Origin: Diplonema japonicum | Lineage: Eukaryota > Euglenozoa > Diplonemea > Diplonemida > Diplonemidae | Length of the DNA stretch: 64,000 nucleotides | Reading direction: 5' to 3' | Assembly: GCA_964019335.1 (NCBI GenBank) | Contig: OZ025697.1 | Location: 472,374 to 536,373, forward strand | Shown here: positions 10,543-24,400 of the stretch, piece after piece | Position numbering within the stretch: the first letter of the stretch is position 1 | Layout: every line of letters begins with the position of its first letter | Made by a program: the position numbers and the translations under genes | Notes under the pieces: model-generated | Database searches by the model: none | What the model was told of the DNA's origin: nothing | What the model saw: the letters and a program-made list of their open reading frames with translations, nothing else

Positions 10543-12360
10543 CTAAAATACTATCTGGTCGTCTGCCAGAGGGATGTATTCCTTAAGCATCTTCCTGAGG
10601 TCGATGTCCCCGTCGTGATTGAAGTAGCAGCTGAGCTTGTCGTAGGCGCCATCGTGGCCTGGGCCCAGCCTCTTGTTGATAATGTCAATGGCCTGCTCTC
10701 TGGGGAGGACATCTGTGTCTTCCGATGTCACAAGAGGGATGAAAAAAGTGAGGAACTCGCTGGGTGTGATCCACCCGTTGTTGTCGGCGTCCATGATGTT
10801 CCACACGTTCTGCAGCACGATCTTGCAGAAGTCGCCCTGTTCCTCTGCAGTCTGCAGGAATTCCTCGAAGGTGATGAGGCCGTCCTTGTCACTGTCGATC
10901 ATGTTGAAGGTGAGGTGCAGCTCCTTCATCGTGTAGTTCCACGCCGTACGCGAGAACCTCGACACCAGCGTGTCCTTCACGTCTCTGGAAGCCTCGATAT
11001 TGAGCGGCACCTCAAACCGTGCCACAGCCTCGTGCAGGGGCTTGATGTCATCCATCTTCTCTGCCGCCGCATGGTACAGCACCACCACATGGTACTGTCT
11101 ATCAAGATCTAGAGGCACTCCCTTCAAATGCGTCACCACGTTGTCTTTGATGGTGAGAGCATCGCAGGTCTGGAGGTACGCACCAGTTTCAACAGGCGGG
11201 TCCCTCATGCTGGGCTCTCTCGCGTGTGCTATGGCATCACGGATCACCTTCCCAGATAGAGAAACGCATACCAGCCTTGAATCAAAGGGGATCTCTTTGC
11301 GTAGGTCCCTGTACGTAAAATCGTGGCCTTTTGTGTATGTTGTGGACCCTCTAATGGAACCAGAGTTTATCATGCCACAGTCTGCACGGTAGGCGTCACG
11401 CATGCACGAGACGAGCACAGCGGCCAGAGAAGTGGGCCCCCTGCGCATTCCCACGCTCGTGAGCTCCTTTTGTGCCCTGAAGAGCGTGGCATGCTCGAAC
11501 TTCTCTAGCACTTTCATGTGCTGGCGTGCCACCATCTCCACTTCAGGATCCTTCCCGAAGGTATGTGACTTCACTGTCATGATATCCACCTCCGGTGCTT
11601 CACCCTCTTGCAGCGTCAAGTCAATCACGCCTATCATCTCAGCGTCCTTGCCCACTTTCAGAATAGTACTGCCATTCACCACCTCGCGGTACGCAGTGTG
11701 GTCATGCCCTCCTATTATGAGGGGGAACTTGTCCCCGAAATGCTCTGCGAACGCCCTGTCATCCTCGATGCCCTGGTGCGTCATTGGAACGATCATGTCG
11801 ACCTTGCCCTTCAGCAGCTCGTACATCTCCTCTGCCTTCTGGATGGTGGGTGTCATTGTTGCACCGTTAAAGCGGCTGCTCGGGTACAAGCTGATGTCTG
11901 GTGTCAGGAGGCCAAGCAGGGCAATCTTAAAGGCTCCGACATTGATGATCTCGAAGAGAGGCAACTTGCCGTCCACCATCCAGGGGAGATCACGCACCTT
12001 CTGCGGCAGCGGTGGGTCCATGTTGCTGCTGATCCATGTGAACTTGCTCTCACAGATTCTCTTCATCAGCTCAGCGTATGGGACATCATTCTCGTGGTTC
12101 CCAAGACACACGTAGTCAAGTGCGCAATGGTTCAGCACGTCTACCATTCCTATACCGTTGTCAAGCTTCGACAGCACGGAAGGTGCTAAGAAGTCTCCAG
12201 CCAGCACCTTGATCGTCTGTCTGTCGCGGCTCAGCTCTCTTGCGCCCGTGGCGTACGGGGCCATGTTGTCAAACTCGTAAACATCGTTCTGTTCGCGTGT
12301 CGTTGCTCATGTCCATACCAGCTGCAGGATCCTCAGCCGCGCTGCTGCTCTCTTCGTCAT
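10543..12360 (-). CDS. 5'-nucleotidase-type metallophosphoesterase with C-terminal EF-hands
   Basis: Two exons (12319-12360 and 10543-12288) around a 30-nt intron give 595 aa. The join restores the first metal motif, LQLNDVYEFDN, which a start at the internal ATG 12264 would lose. Further metallophosphoesterase motifs follow: GDFLAP, GNHEND, MTHQG and GGHDHTAY, then the 5'-nucleotidase C-terminal domain (GMINSGSIRG). The enzyme class splits nucleoside monophosphates or related phosphoesters. The last about 140 residues carry EF-hand loops, DSDKDGLITFEEF and DADNNGWITPSEF, and a weaker NHDGDIDL, implying calcium control. There is no signal peptide, so an intracellular role is likely. Substrate is not predictable. 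An ACACAG acceptor lies 8 nt before the ATG. Confidence 0.85.
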
Positions 12361-12445
12361 CTTCTGTCCTGTGTGGTTGCGGTGTCAATATGGCTACAAA
12401 GTAGACTACAACTAAACAACTAAAAAGTACTCTAGGTCGTATCGT

Positions 12446-15400
12446 CTAGTCTTCCAGCTCCAGTGCTTCTGATAGCTCTGCCACCAGCAGCTGAGACTCT
12501 TTCAGTTCATGTTCTAGCCTAATCTTTTCCGCAGCTGCAGTCTCTAATGCTTCTGCTGCTTCGTTTTCGAGTCTTCCGTGCTCCTGTTGAGCTTTTGTTC
12601 GCTCTGCTGACACTTTTGCCAGTTCTTTCTGCAACTCTGCCATCGCGTTCCCCGGTGCCGTCGATATGGCAACCATCTCCAGCTCTGTGCGAAGGGATGC
12701 GATTGTCTGCCTGCTTGTCTCTTCGGTCGTCTGCAGCTCTTTCCTTGATTCTTCTGTTTCCATCTGAAGTGCCGTTGCTTCTTCTAATTTCTTGCCCACT
12801 TCTTCGAGTTTTGAAACGTTTGACTTCAGCTCATATTTGTTCTGCTTCAGCTCTTCTTCTAATTCTTGTATTTTTGTCTTTGCAGTCGCTATTTTTGTGT
12901 TCAGCTCACTGCACAGCTCTTTGTGCTTCTCGACTTCGCTCCTGAGGCCTGTTTCTATCCCTTCCCTCATGCTATCCGCTGTATCATTCTCTGCAAGTGC
13001 GGACTCCAGCTCTTCTATCTCGCTGTTTTGTTGACTAATGCGTAGCTCCAGGTTCTGCACTTCGTTCTCATGCATCACCCGCTCAGCTTGGATCTCTTGT
13101 TCCACAAGGCCCATCTCGTAGCGCAGTCTTTCCTTGTCCTGTTCTATCCTAGTCACCGCGCCTTCTAGAGCGCTGCAGGCCTTGCTTGCTTCTTCGAGCT
13201 GTGAACACAACCGTGCCTCCTCTACTGACCACGATTCGTTTCTGTTTGCGAAGGCATCGCCCGCGCCCCGCCAGTTCTCCAACGACCGCTCATTCATGAC
13301 TGCCAGCATTCTTGCCATGTGTGCTTCTGTAGCAACTTCCATCTCGAGTCTCTCGATGGTCTCGTCGTCCTCTACCTTCATCTTCGCTGCGCTGTCCAAG
13401 GCGTCAGCATGCAGCAAGATCGCAGCGTCTTTGTCGGCAATGATGGCCTCAACACCCTCCATTGCGTCCCTCTGCATGAGGGACACTTCCTTCTCCAGAT
13501 CGTCCACTCTGCGGTTTGCAACTTCCAGTTCCACATCAGTCTCCGCCAGCTGCTCTGCCATCGCACCTAGCTCTGCAGCCAGCTCCTCACGTACGGTCTC
13601 GCTCTCCGTGAGCTTCTTCTTCCATCTGTTATTGAGCTTTGTCATCTCTTCCTGCATTTGTTTCCCAAGCGTGGCCCTCAGTTTCTGTACGGATTCTTCG
13701 TCAGAAAGGAAACCCTCGGCATCAGGCCATTGCATGCTCGCGTCCTGCTTAGGCGGCCCTGCGAAGGATTCTTCGAGTCTCTTGCAGCGATCGTAGCTTG
13801 CTCCAAGTGCCAAGTCGCTATCGTTGGCATGTGCCTTAGTTGCCGCATCATGGAGCTCCTCCGCTAGCTGTGTGAGACTAGGTGCTGCGTCCGGGTGTCG
13901 TGTTGCTGCTGCTTTGGCCTCTTCCGAAAGGCGTGTGAGTTCTGCGCTGTCGACGGTCCCTCCTGCGGTCACTCTGGTAGAAAGCGCGAGTGTTCTTGAA
14001 GCAAGGTCTGCAACAGCACCAGCAGCACCGCGCACTGGAAGCCCTGCGGCCATGGCCGCAGTGTCGCGCAGCCTTCCCAACACAGGGACATCAACGTTGA
14101 GGGTCTCTGCGATCTCTTGCAGACTGTTTGCCACGTCACGCAACTCCTGAGTAGCATGAGGGTCCTCCAATCTGTTCGAGCCTTCGAAAGCCTCCTCAGA
14201 TAAGGTCACCAGGTCCTTGCGGGAAGGTTGGATACCATATGCAGCACAAGATTCCAGTCCCCACAACGACCTCGCCACACGGCGGGCGCTGCATGAAGCA
14301 CTTGCTGCACCTTCACACAGCTCCCTTGCACCTTGGAGAGAGGCAAGAATGGCATCGGGGACTTGCTTCTCCATTGCATCGTAAATAAGAGACTCCACCG
14401 TCTGCATAGCTTTAGCGACAATACTGGTGCCCGATTGTCCCTTGAGGGCATCTCTAGTTGCTGATCGCATTTCCTCAGCGTTGTCCTGCAGCGTGGCACC
14501 ATTTGCTAATGACTTTTCAAGGTCGCGTAACTTAGCCGCTAGAGCAGAAGCAGCAGCTTCACCAGCTGAAGGACCTACTTCGGTGATCTCTTTCTCTGCT
14601 GCCACCACGTCAACAGGGGAAGGGAAACTGTGCAGAGTTTCAGATGCCTCAGCAGGTAGGTGTCCCTTCTTCTGCAGTGCATCCAGCATGCCCCTCAGTC
14701 GCTCGGCGATAAGTCGTGAGGCAGCCTCGTCGCCACCTATCTTCCCGCCAATTTTCGAAAGCTGAGAGTTTAGAACAAGAATGTCAGCGGACGACGGTGT
14801 GCGTTGACTGCTGTCTGCAACCGAAGCTTTGCACCTGGCTGCTACACCCCTCAGTGCATCTGCTGTTTCTCCTAAGGTTCTTGAAACGCCGGTCAGCGAC
14901 GTCCTGTCGCACGCACCACTCGCTGCTCCTGCGGCATCTCCTGCTAGATTCAGTGCTATCACTGCTTCTTGCAAGGCAGGTGGGTCAGCAGCACCTCCAC
15001 CTACACCACCGCAACTATCTAGCAACTTTGCTGCATGTGTTATTTTTTCGAGGCACCTCTCGACATTCTCTTGAGCGTCAGCAACATCTGTCAGAAGGAT
15101 CGCCACTTCATCAAGGCTCTTAGTGTGGCTACTGTTCTCCATCAACAGAGCAGCGGCGTCACCCAGCGCCATGGCTATAATCGATCTCGCGGGGACGGCC
15201 TGGGCTGCCCCCTGCAGCTCGGCGACAAGCGTGTCGACACTCATAGCAGTGCAGGAACTGTCGATGGTGTTTGATTGGATTTTATTTGATAAGTCTTTGC
15301 AGAAGGTTACGCTCCTCCTTGCCACGACTATAGCAGATCGGAGACCACACCCTGTGGCGGCCTCTGCTTGCTGTGCACCCCGCCACATGTCACCAGCACT

Positions 15401-18400
15401 TGGCATCCCTGAAGAAAGCTTATCAACAGCCCCACGTATACTGGAAGAGGCTGCCTGCAAGGTGTCAGAAGAGTGGCGCATGTTGTCCAAAACAGCGCTC
15501 ACAGTGCCTGCTGCATAAGACGCTGCTGCTTGGACTTCGGAGCCCGTCTCTCCTAGTTGAAGCCTTCGAGCCGTCTCGCCGGTCTGTACAGCAATCAGCC
15601 TGATCTCTTCATAAACATCTGCAGCCTCGGACAAGAGGGCACCCGCAACTAACGGGGAATCAACCACTGTTTGACTGAACTCTGAAAGCAGCTCTGTTAA
15701 CTCCGGATGGCGCTGTATACACTGCTGCGATATTTCCGAGAGAAGAAGAAGCTCTGTCCCCGTGCTTTTTGATGCCATCTTAGCTAAGTGTCGTACACAG
15801 GACTCGGCGGCACTGCTACCCAAAGCAGCTGCTTCCAATGCACGTCCTCTCAGCCTTGAAATCTCTACCTTAGTCACTTTTTCTCCAGACGACAACCTGT
15901 GGTGCAGCTCGGCGAGGTCCGCGAGGAGGCCCGCGAGCTTGGGGTGCATCGGAACTCCATGCGCAGATGTTGCGGCGGTGTTTTCGGCAGCAGCTTGCAA
16001 AACAAGAGCAGCACCAACTGAATCGCCTGCCTGCAGCCTTCTTGTGGCCTCATCGACCAGCGCTGCTGCTGAGGCTGCACCATCAACGCGTAATTTCTCA
16101 GAAACCTCCCGCACCGAGTCGACTCTGATGTTGGATCCCCTTCGTATTCTATCGGCCAGTGTGGCCATGCTGGAGCACACAGCACCAAGCCCGTTGCCGC
16201 GAATGTCGGCGCTCTGCTTGACGTCTATCATGTTGGTGACTGCGGGGCTAAGGCTGACGCCACTGCCCTGCAATGCAGTGAGGGTTTCACATTGGCTGAC
16301 AGGATCGCCACCATGTGTCAGAACTTGTTGCACAGCTTCCTGCAGATGCGCTGGGAGCGCGTGGTTCTCCTTTATCTCCAACAAGGTCTTCTTCGCCAAG
16401 GCACTTATGCCTTCATCAACAGCGCCCTGCAGTGTTTGGCGCACATCAGATGCCGTGGAGGGGTTGTCCGCTGCTTCTTGCATAGCGTTCCGATCGACTT
16501 CAAGTCTCTCCTCGAATTCCTGCTTCATCGTAGCTATGTTCCGCTGCAATGTTTGCATTTCATCTGCTTTATCCTTCACATTCTTTTCCGACTGATGTAA
16601 TTCTTCTCTGAGCTTCTGCAGCTGCGCATTGCTAGTTGTGCCTTGTTGTTCTACTTCCTGCAATTGACCTTCGAGCAGACTGCAGGCGTCCTCCAAACTC
16701 ACGATTTTGCCCTCACGCTCGTCACCGTATTCTTCTGCCTTCTGGAGTTGCTGCTCGATGACCCCAAGGTGGTTCTTTGCGACAGATAACTCGCTTTGCA
16801 GTTGCTGCATATCGCTCTGTGTCGTCTCTTGTTTGGAAAGTCTTTCTTGCAGTTCTGCTTGCAGTGTGCTAAGGGCTGTCTCTAAACCTGCAATGGTACG
16901 CTCAGCATCACGCAGGGCGGGTACATCGCTAACTTCGCAGCCCTGTAAAAGCTGAAGAAGATCGTCACTGTCAGATAACGCATTGGTGGCCGCCTTAGTT
17001 TTCAGGACACAGCACATTTCAGCACCCGTCAGTTTCAAGGTCGCATCATCAACGTCAACCTTGTCAGTGCATACAAGTGCTGCCAGGGCCGTGTCGTACA
17101 GGGCATAGCGGGCCTCCGATGGGATGTCGACTGCCTTAGCACCTTGTGCTGCTACTTGCGCTAAAGATACATAAGAGTCTTTCAAGTCTTGCAGGGCACT
17201 AGCTACATATGGTATGTTACTCTCCTTCAACGCCTCTTCTGCGGCTCGCATGACCGTCTCTACACTGCCCTGCCCATCGACTGTGCTCAGCACCAACCTT
17301 AACGCGTCCTTTGCCCCGTCGTTGCCCTCTGCTTGCAGCACTGCAGCACACGCATCTGAGAACCTTGTTGTAAGCTGTGACACCTTCTCACTTCCTTGTT
17401 GCAGCTCTTCCCGGAGTCTATCTGTCATTTCTGGATGTGCCGTGATATGGTTCAAGCTCTCAAGCAGCGACACCTTCCCTGAACACAAGGACTTCAAGTG
17501 TTCCCTACAGCTGCTAAGGAGCCCCCGTAGCTTCGGACTCTCGGTAGCTTGGGTACTTACATCATCCAACAACGAGGCTATAGCAATGAAGTTAAATGGT
17601 TCTGTTGCTGCATCTATCCTTGAGGACAGGTCCTCCAGAACGGCATGGGAGCTGAGCGACGCAACCTTCGCTACAGCCGCTAACGTCTTTCCAGTCACGC
17701 TGCCTCCCGTCGCAGCGTCTTCTAAAGTGGCCACAGCATCCAACAAATCTACACCACCAGAGAGCATCAGTTGCTTTGCTTGCTCTGTAAGGGTATTCAA
17801 CTCAGCAGTCTGCATGTCTGCTAACGGTTTCGCGGTTTTCAGGCCTGCAGCTTCAGCAGCAGCATCACGCAGGGACTCAAGGTTTACAGGTAGACCACGG
17901 CCCTTGCGGCCAGCTGCATCGCCAAGTCGTTCTGCCAACTCTACTCCATACTTACCCGAACTTCCAGGGGCGTAACCAACAGCAGCCAAGGCACACCCCG
18001 CCAACAGGCTGAGCTGGTCGGCACTTATATCACCAATAGCCGCGGCGACGGATAGGCTGTTGGCAAGGTCTCGCAGTTTCGAGGTACAGGTGACTACACC
18101 GTCAGCCACTACCTTAGCGTCGGGGTGGTTGACATCAAGCATGCTGACCACTTCGTGCATGGCATCCCCCACAACACCGGGACAGCTCGTGAGAGTCTTT
18201 GCCGTGTCCCTCGCTACTGCTCCGGCCTCTGCAGAACGAAGTGGGTCTGTTTCACGTTCCAGATTCCATAGCCCTTCACTTAGAGCTGCAACACCCGCCT
18301 CGCCCTCCGAAGGAGGGGCGCCACTTATAAGCAACATGTCATCCAGCAGCTTCTCTAGCTGGGGTGCCTTCGATTCCTCGGGCATGTCATCAAGCTCGGA

Positions 18401-21400
18401 AAGGCGGGCTACCGCTACGCACGCGCTGTACTCTACTTTACTGCGGTTGCCACCCAAGTTGGAAAGCTGCTTTGCAATGCCATCGACTGTTGCCGCAAGA
18501 ATCATGGCAGGTGTTTCTGACGAAGCAGAAGCCACTTCGTTGAGATCTTCGTACAGATCCTCGGAGTAAGTCTTCAAGCATTCGCACAACATGGCTGTTT
18601 GGGCGATAGACGCAATGCCCTCTTCTGTTCGTCCACCGAGAAACATCCCCACGGTCTCAGTTAAGAGCTCAGCGCCCTTTGCCACCGCGTTCTGTGCGTC
18701 AACACTATTCCTGAGCCGCGAGGCTATCTTGACACACTGGGAGGGTGCCTCTTCTGATGAGAGCTTCAACTGTGACAGATCGCCAATAACACGTGCCATG
18801 CTTTTCGATATGATGCAGTCACTAGAAGAACTTTCTTGGATCACCTGCGCTTCACGCCTCAGGAAGGTGAGCTGCTCGGAAATGACAACTCTGTCGGCGT
18901 ACTCAGAGGACATGGCTTTTGAGAGCTCTGTGAGCGCTTTGCTGATTGCGATGGCTGTGCTGAGCTTTTTCTTTGTTGCACAGTGTGAATGCTGGCCAAG
19001 GACATCAATTGCATTTTGTACAAGACTAGCTGCCTCCTGCGGGTTTGTTTCGGCTGCCTCAGCAGCGCTGTTGAGAGCAGACACGGCTGCAGGCATGTCA
19101 TTCACATCAACGCCACACACAGCTAACTTGGAGCAAGCAGCTTCCACGGAATGCACGGCAGTGTTGATGCCCTCGGCACACCCTCGCGATGCGCTCCACA
19201 GAGCGTTTAAGCAATTCGCGAGCGCCTGCCTGCTAAGAGAGAAAGCATCTGTCAGATCTTCGCATGATGAGACTGCGTCTTCCATATTGCTATCCTCAAG
19301 AAGCCCCGCTGCTGTCATGAACTCCTCTGTGGCATGCCTCTTCGAGGCCGCTTTCATTGCAAATACCCCACCTGCGTTAAGCGGCACCTGTCGCATCGCT
19401 AGGCAGATACTCTCAACAGGGGCAGGGCCGATGCTTCCGATAAGGCATGCCTTTTCCTGAATGTCAGCTATGCACCCTTCAGGTACCGGGATACCCTTAG
19501 AGTACTTCTTCTTCAACTCTTGTATTGCCGCACAAAGCGAGGTGTACGTGGGCTGCACAGTGGGTACGAACAAATCTTCTGCCGAGAATGACTGCACGGA
19601 AGCTGCCTGTTCGAGAACGTTGGCGAGGCCTTGCAGATCTTCTGATAAAATGCACTTCTCAGCTTCATCAGCTAAACCCATCATTTTCAGGCTTGACGAG
19701 CGCAACCTGCCTGCAGCTTCACGCGCCTCCTCAACCAGCTCCTCACCGTTGCGTAGCCGTTCAACTAAACTGGCTACAGCAGCCGGGTTGCTGAAGTCAA
19801 GCTCTGACAGCGGATCAACACGAGAGGGGCTCAAGCCCGGGTCTAAAGAACGATGCACATGTTCCCTTACAGCAGCAAGCAAGCCCTGGAGTTCAGGTCT
19901 ATGGTTAAGTATTTCAGACAACAGCTCCAAGATTGCATCATTGTCGTCAGTGCCAATGAGTACGGACAATTTCTCAAGGTCGCTTTCGTCATTCCCATCG
20001 TCTTCATCGTTCACAACTTTAGCCAACGCCAGGAGTTCTTCAGTGCTAACTATATCGCCGCGTTCTGCCCTCTCCACATACTCATCCAGCTTTGCAGCAA
20101 CATTTTTGAGGTTTTTGTTCTTTGCAGCAGCCGCCCTGGCCTGCAATGCAGCTTTCTTGATGGCGCTGATGTCAAGAGTGTCGTCCTGCTTGCACGAGGC
20201 TAGATTCTTCAACGTGTTGGCCAATCGTGTCGTGCTGTCACTAGGTGTGCTGAACCCGGCAGCTTGCACTATTTCATCCTTCAACCTAGTGATGGTTGCT
20301 GCGGTCAGCTCTTCGTTCTCAGAAGCCTGTGTCAGCATATCTGCTAGTTCCTTGTTGCTAGGCGACGCACGTTGCAAGTCCTCAGCTAGCAGCACAAGCT
20401 CGTCACCGCTTATTTCTTGGAGTTGGGCCTTGTTCTCTAAGGACTCAAGCTGGGCAATAACAGCATGAAGTTGCGCACCTTCCCGCAAAAGGCCACCATC
20501 AGAGTGCACAGTCATGCTTTCGGGAACTACGTCACCAGAGGCCTGCAGGAGCTCTTCTTGAACCATCATATCTGCCATGCTATGTGGTGCCCTGTTTTCA
20601 TCTCCTTGCATAGGTTCCTGACCGTTCATAGCGAAAGTGTCAATAGCTGTGAACAGTTGCTCACACCCTGGGCTGAGGTTTTTCATGTGTTCGAGTTTTT
20701 TAAAAACCTCCTCCCTCTCCCTATCGCAATGTGCACTCGCCAGTAGCTGCAATGTCTCCGAGAGGGCAAGAAGGCCGGGTGCCTCCTCCGGGGGCGGTCC
20801 TTGTACGGCCGTACTGACGTCGTTCAGCACAGCTTCGAGGGCCATATCTGGTTCTCTTGATGCGTGTACAAGCTTTTCGCTTAAATCTAGGAGTTGCTGC
20901 TTTGCTTCACCTTGCAGGGGGGCGGCTGTCAATGCAAGCTCACCACTCATGATGATTAACTGGCTGGGTGTCACGCCACCAGCAGGGGGGTGTTGCAGTG
21001 TGTTGTAGACTGATTTCAGGGACTGGTTTGCTGTCAGTGTGTTAGCGCACAACTCTAACGCTTGTTGTGTGGGGGCTCCCTGGGCAAGTTCGGTGGCAAT
21101 AAGGTCCATGCTCTTGCCGAACACGCCACCTTGTGTCTCTGCCAGGTGTTTTGCCGTAGCGATAAGCTTATCAGCATTGCTGCCGTCTGTTGACAGGGCG
21201 TGTTCCAGTTTCATCTTCAATGACTCCGCCACTGACTCCTCCAAGGTAGGCAACTCGGCACTCTCTGTCGCTTGCACTATCGTCGATGAAATAACGTTGG
21301 CAAGCTCCATGTTGGTGCTATCCCCCTGAAGCCCTCTGAGAACTTCGTTGAGCCGCTCCGCGATGAACCTGGCTGTCGTCTCATCCGCCCCCGGTTCACC

Positions 21401-24400
21401 AGCCATGGTCAGCAGTGTTTTGTGGATTCTGAATGCTTCAGCTGCTGACGTGTTACCGCACGGCTCCCTATGCAGGGCATTGATCTGTTTCACAAGATCA
21501 CGCAAGCGTGCTGCTGTTAAGTCACATGTCACAGCGCTTTCAGCTGTCTGAGTAGCCTGACCAGCCTCCGACAGTGCTTGATGCGCTTGATCCACGTCTT
21601 CAGATGCGAGGTGGTCCGAAGCTTCTCTCATAGCCTTAAATGCCTTGCAAACGTTGCTGTGTCCTTCAGCTGCCCCCCATGCTGCTGCACCTGCTTTTCC
21701 TGCTGCTTCGCAAGCGTCACGGCATACTTTCCCCAAAGACAAATGCTCAGCTGCTTCAACCAACTTCTGAGTACACTGCTCTAACCCTTCTGTGACGATG
21801 GCTGATGGTTGCGACGCGCCTGCTGCATACGCCGCTTCCTGCGAGAGGATAAGTGCGTCATGAGCAAGCTGTTGAGTAGCTTCTGCTGTGATCGTGGCTG
21901 TCGCTTTCCCTCTCAGCTCAGCACATGCCGCAGCAAACTTTCGCGCCAGTTGCACAGCAGAAGCTACGCCTGTAATAGCAGCTTTGGTCACTGCAGCAGA
22001 TGCGTGCCTTGCTGTCTCAACAGCCTTGGCGGTCTCACCGTTCCGCATGTGTGCGGCTGTTGTCTGCAGTCCTGAGTGCGCTGTTGCGACGAGGGTGCCT
22101 GCTGGCGAGCCCCCGAGCAGAGTAACTGCATCGCTCGTGGCCTCTGCAGCCCTCTCAATGTCCCCAAAAACGTGTGGGCGGGTTTTGACGTTGAGCGTCT
22201 TGATCATTGCATCAATCTCGACAGCAGCAAGCCTCGTCTTGTGCAACGCAGCACGAGCCTTCTCTGCCTCCTCAGATGCTTGCACAGGCTCATCTTCCTG
22301 CAAACACGCAACGATACCGCGCAAAAAGTTTCCAATACCAGGGTGGCGGCGGGCAGCTCCTGCAGCACTACCAGAAACAAGTACCGCATCTTGTTTAGTG
22401 CACGTGGTTCTTAGCCTGCTGGCGGTGCACTCCGCGGCTCCAGGTCCAAGACCTGACAACGTACAGGCTTGGTCACGCAGGTCCGCTACCGCGGCCTGGC
22501 TGATGAGATCACCACGCGTGAGGGCTTTTTGTAACTCGGACAAACCGTTCAGCAAGGCTGATAGCCTGCTTGGTTTTGTGGGTGCGCTGTAGATAGTCAT
22601 GTCAGCAGCAGCAGCTGCTGCTGCGGCATGCAAAGCTGCGGCAGCCCCAACCGTGTCACCTAGCACGAGCCTCCTTCTCGATTCATCCGTTAGTGACGCT
22701 GCCTCGGGTGCACTGCACGCCAGGAACATACTATGCACCTCACGTACCTTGTCTTCTGCATGGTCGTCGCGCCTAATCGCGGCAGCAACCTCGGTAGCTT
22801 TAACAGTGGCTGCTGCAAGGTCTGGGGATATCTCTTTCGTGAGCGTCTGCGACCTTCCAAGGGGACGATTCGTCTCATGTGGCACTAGAGATATGGTACT
22901 GTCGCACATCGTGGCTGCGTCCTTCCTCTGAACGATGACTTCGCTCCTCAACACTGCCAACTGCCCGTCGAAGTTGTTGCTTGTTATGTCGACCCTTTCA
23001 ATTAAAGACTGCAACGTGGTCAGCTGAGACCTTGCTGAAGGTGTCAGAAGGGTCAGCGCTGTGTCGGCAACGAGTACCGAGTTCATCGCAGACTTAAACG
23101 CTAACACACGCGTTATGTTGTCGCAATACTCATCAGGCTCAAGCAAGGATCGTACCGCCACAGTCACACCAAGGCTTGGATCCGCCTGCGCTGCACTGAA
23201 GGCGCTGTAATCAACCTCAGCCAGGCCCACAGCAAGCGATGCAGCTGCAGCAGGGTGCAGCTCGTGTTTGCGCGCTTCTCTAATGGAAGAGACAAGTTTG
23301 TTACAGTTGTTGTTTAGCTCCTCTACTCTGCTTTCCAGCATGCTGATGTACCGAAGGTGCTTGGCCGCGCTTGCCTCTGACAATGCTAGCTCCCCAACAA
23401 GCTCGCTTACCCTCACAGCGGCTGTATTCATTTCCATAGTGCCATCGAATGCATCTGCACCTGTCTCTCTGCCTCCGCTGACTAGGACGGTGCTTCCCAC
23501 TTCCCTATTCCCTGTTGAACTGCAGATGCTTTCAAGTCGGTCACCCACAGCACGCATGATGCCTTTGAACTTAGGGTACGCAGCGCCCATCTCACGAACA
23601 CTGGCAGCGAGGTCTTTCGCCTTGAAGATGTCATTGCTGTCAACAACCTGTCCCACCTGGTTGGACAGCGCTTCGAGCGTGTTCAGCCACACTGACGACA
23701 TGGCCATGCGTTTCTCGTAAAAGTCAGGTTCGATCTCCATGTCCACCCCGTCGGCTCTGCTGTCGTCCGACACATGTTCCTCTGGATCATCGAATGTCAC
23801 GGTGTGACGCTCGACAGTTGCCAGGGCATCCAGATTATCAAGCAGCATATCTCCAGGCACTTCGGGGTCTGCTGCAGGGCTATAGACGCCTGCTTCCTGT
23901 TGCACTGCTTCGAAGGTGAGGTTGTCTAGCTTCCTGAGAAGACGTGCCTTCAGGTTGTTCAGCATCAGCTTCTCGCTTGTTGCTTTTTGTAGCTGCTCGC
24001 GAAGCAACTGTTTTTCGTTCTCTAATTGTGCCGAGTATCTGCCACGTGGTCTGCTCTCCAGTGCCGCCAGCCTGTCCATCAGACGCTTCATTACATTCTG
24101 CGCTTCCTGAAGCTCGGCATCTGCAGTGGTGGCCTCCTGGCCTGCTTTGGTGGTGATGGCGTTGTACTTGTTGACAACCTGCTGTTGCACGCGCCGTGCG
24201 GAAATCAAGGCCCTCCTACGATCTGCAACCTCCTGCAGCCATGAGTCGTATTGAGCAACCTCATCAAGCTCATCAGCTAGCAATACCTCAAGGGCGGCTT
24301 TCTGTGCGGGGTCAAGCCAGGGGTCGCTTAGAACCTTCCTAATCTCGTGCACTCTGTCATCACAAGGAGGGCTCGGTGTCGCGAAGGTCACATGGCTCAG

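Noticed and set aside
13134-23720. Long plus-strand open frames opposite the kinesin gene, up to 335 codons (19461-20468)
   Set aside because: They are Ser/Ala/Leu-rich mirror images of an alanine-rich coding strand, lack acceptor-plus-ATG starts and show no family motifs.
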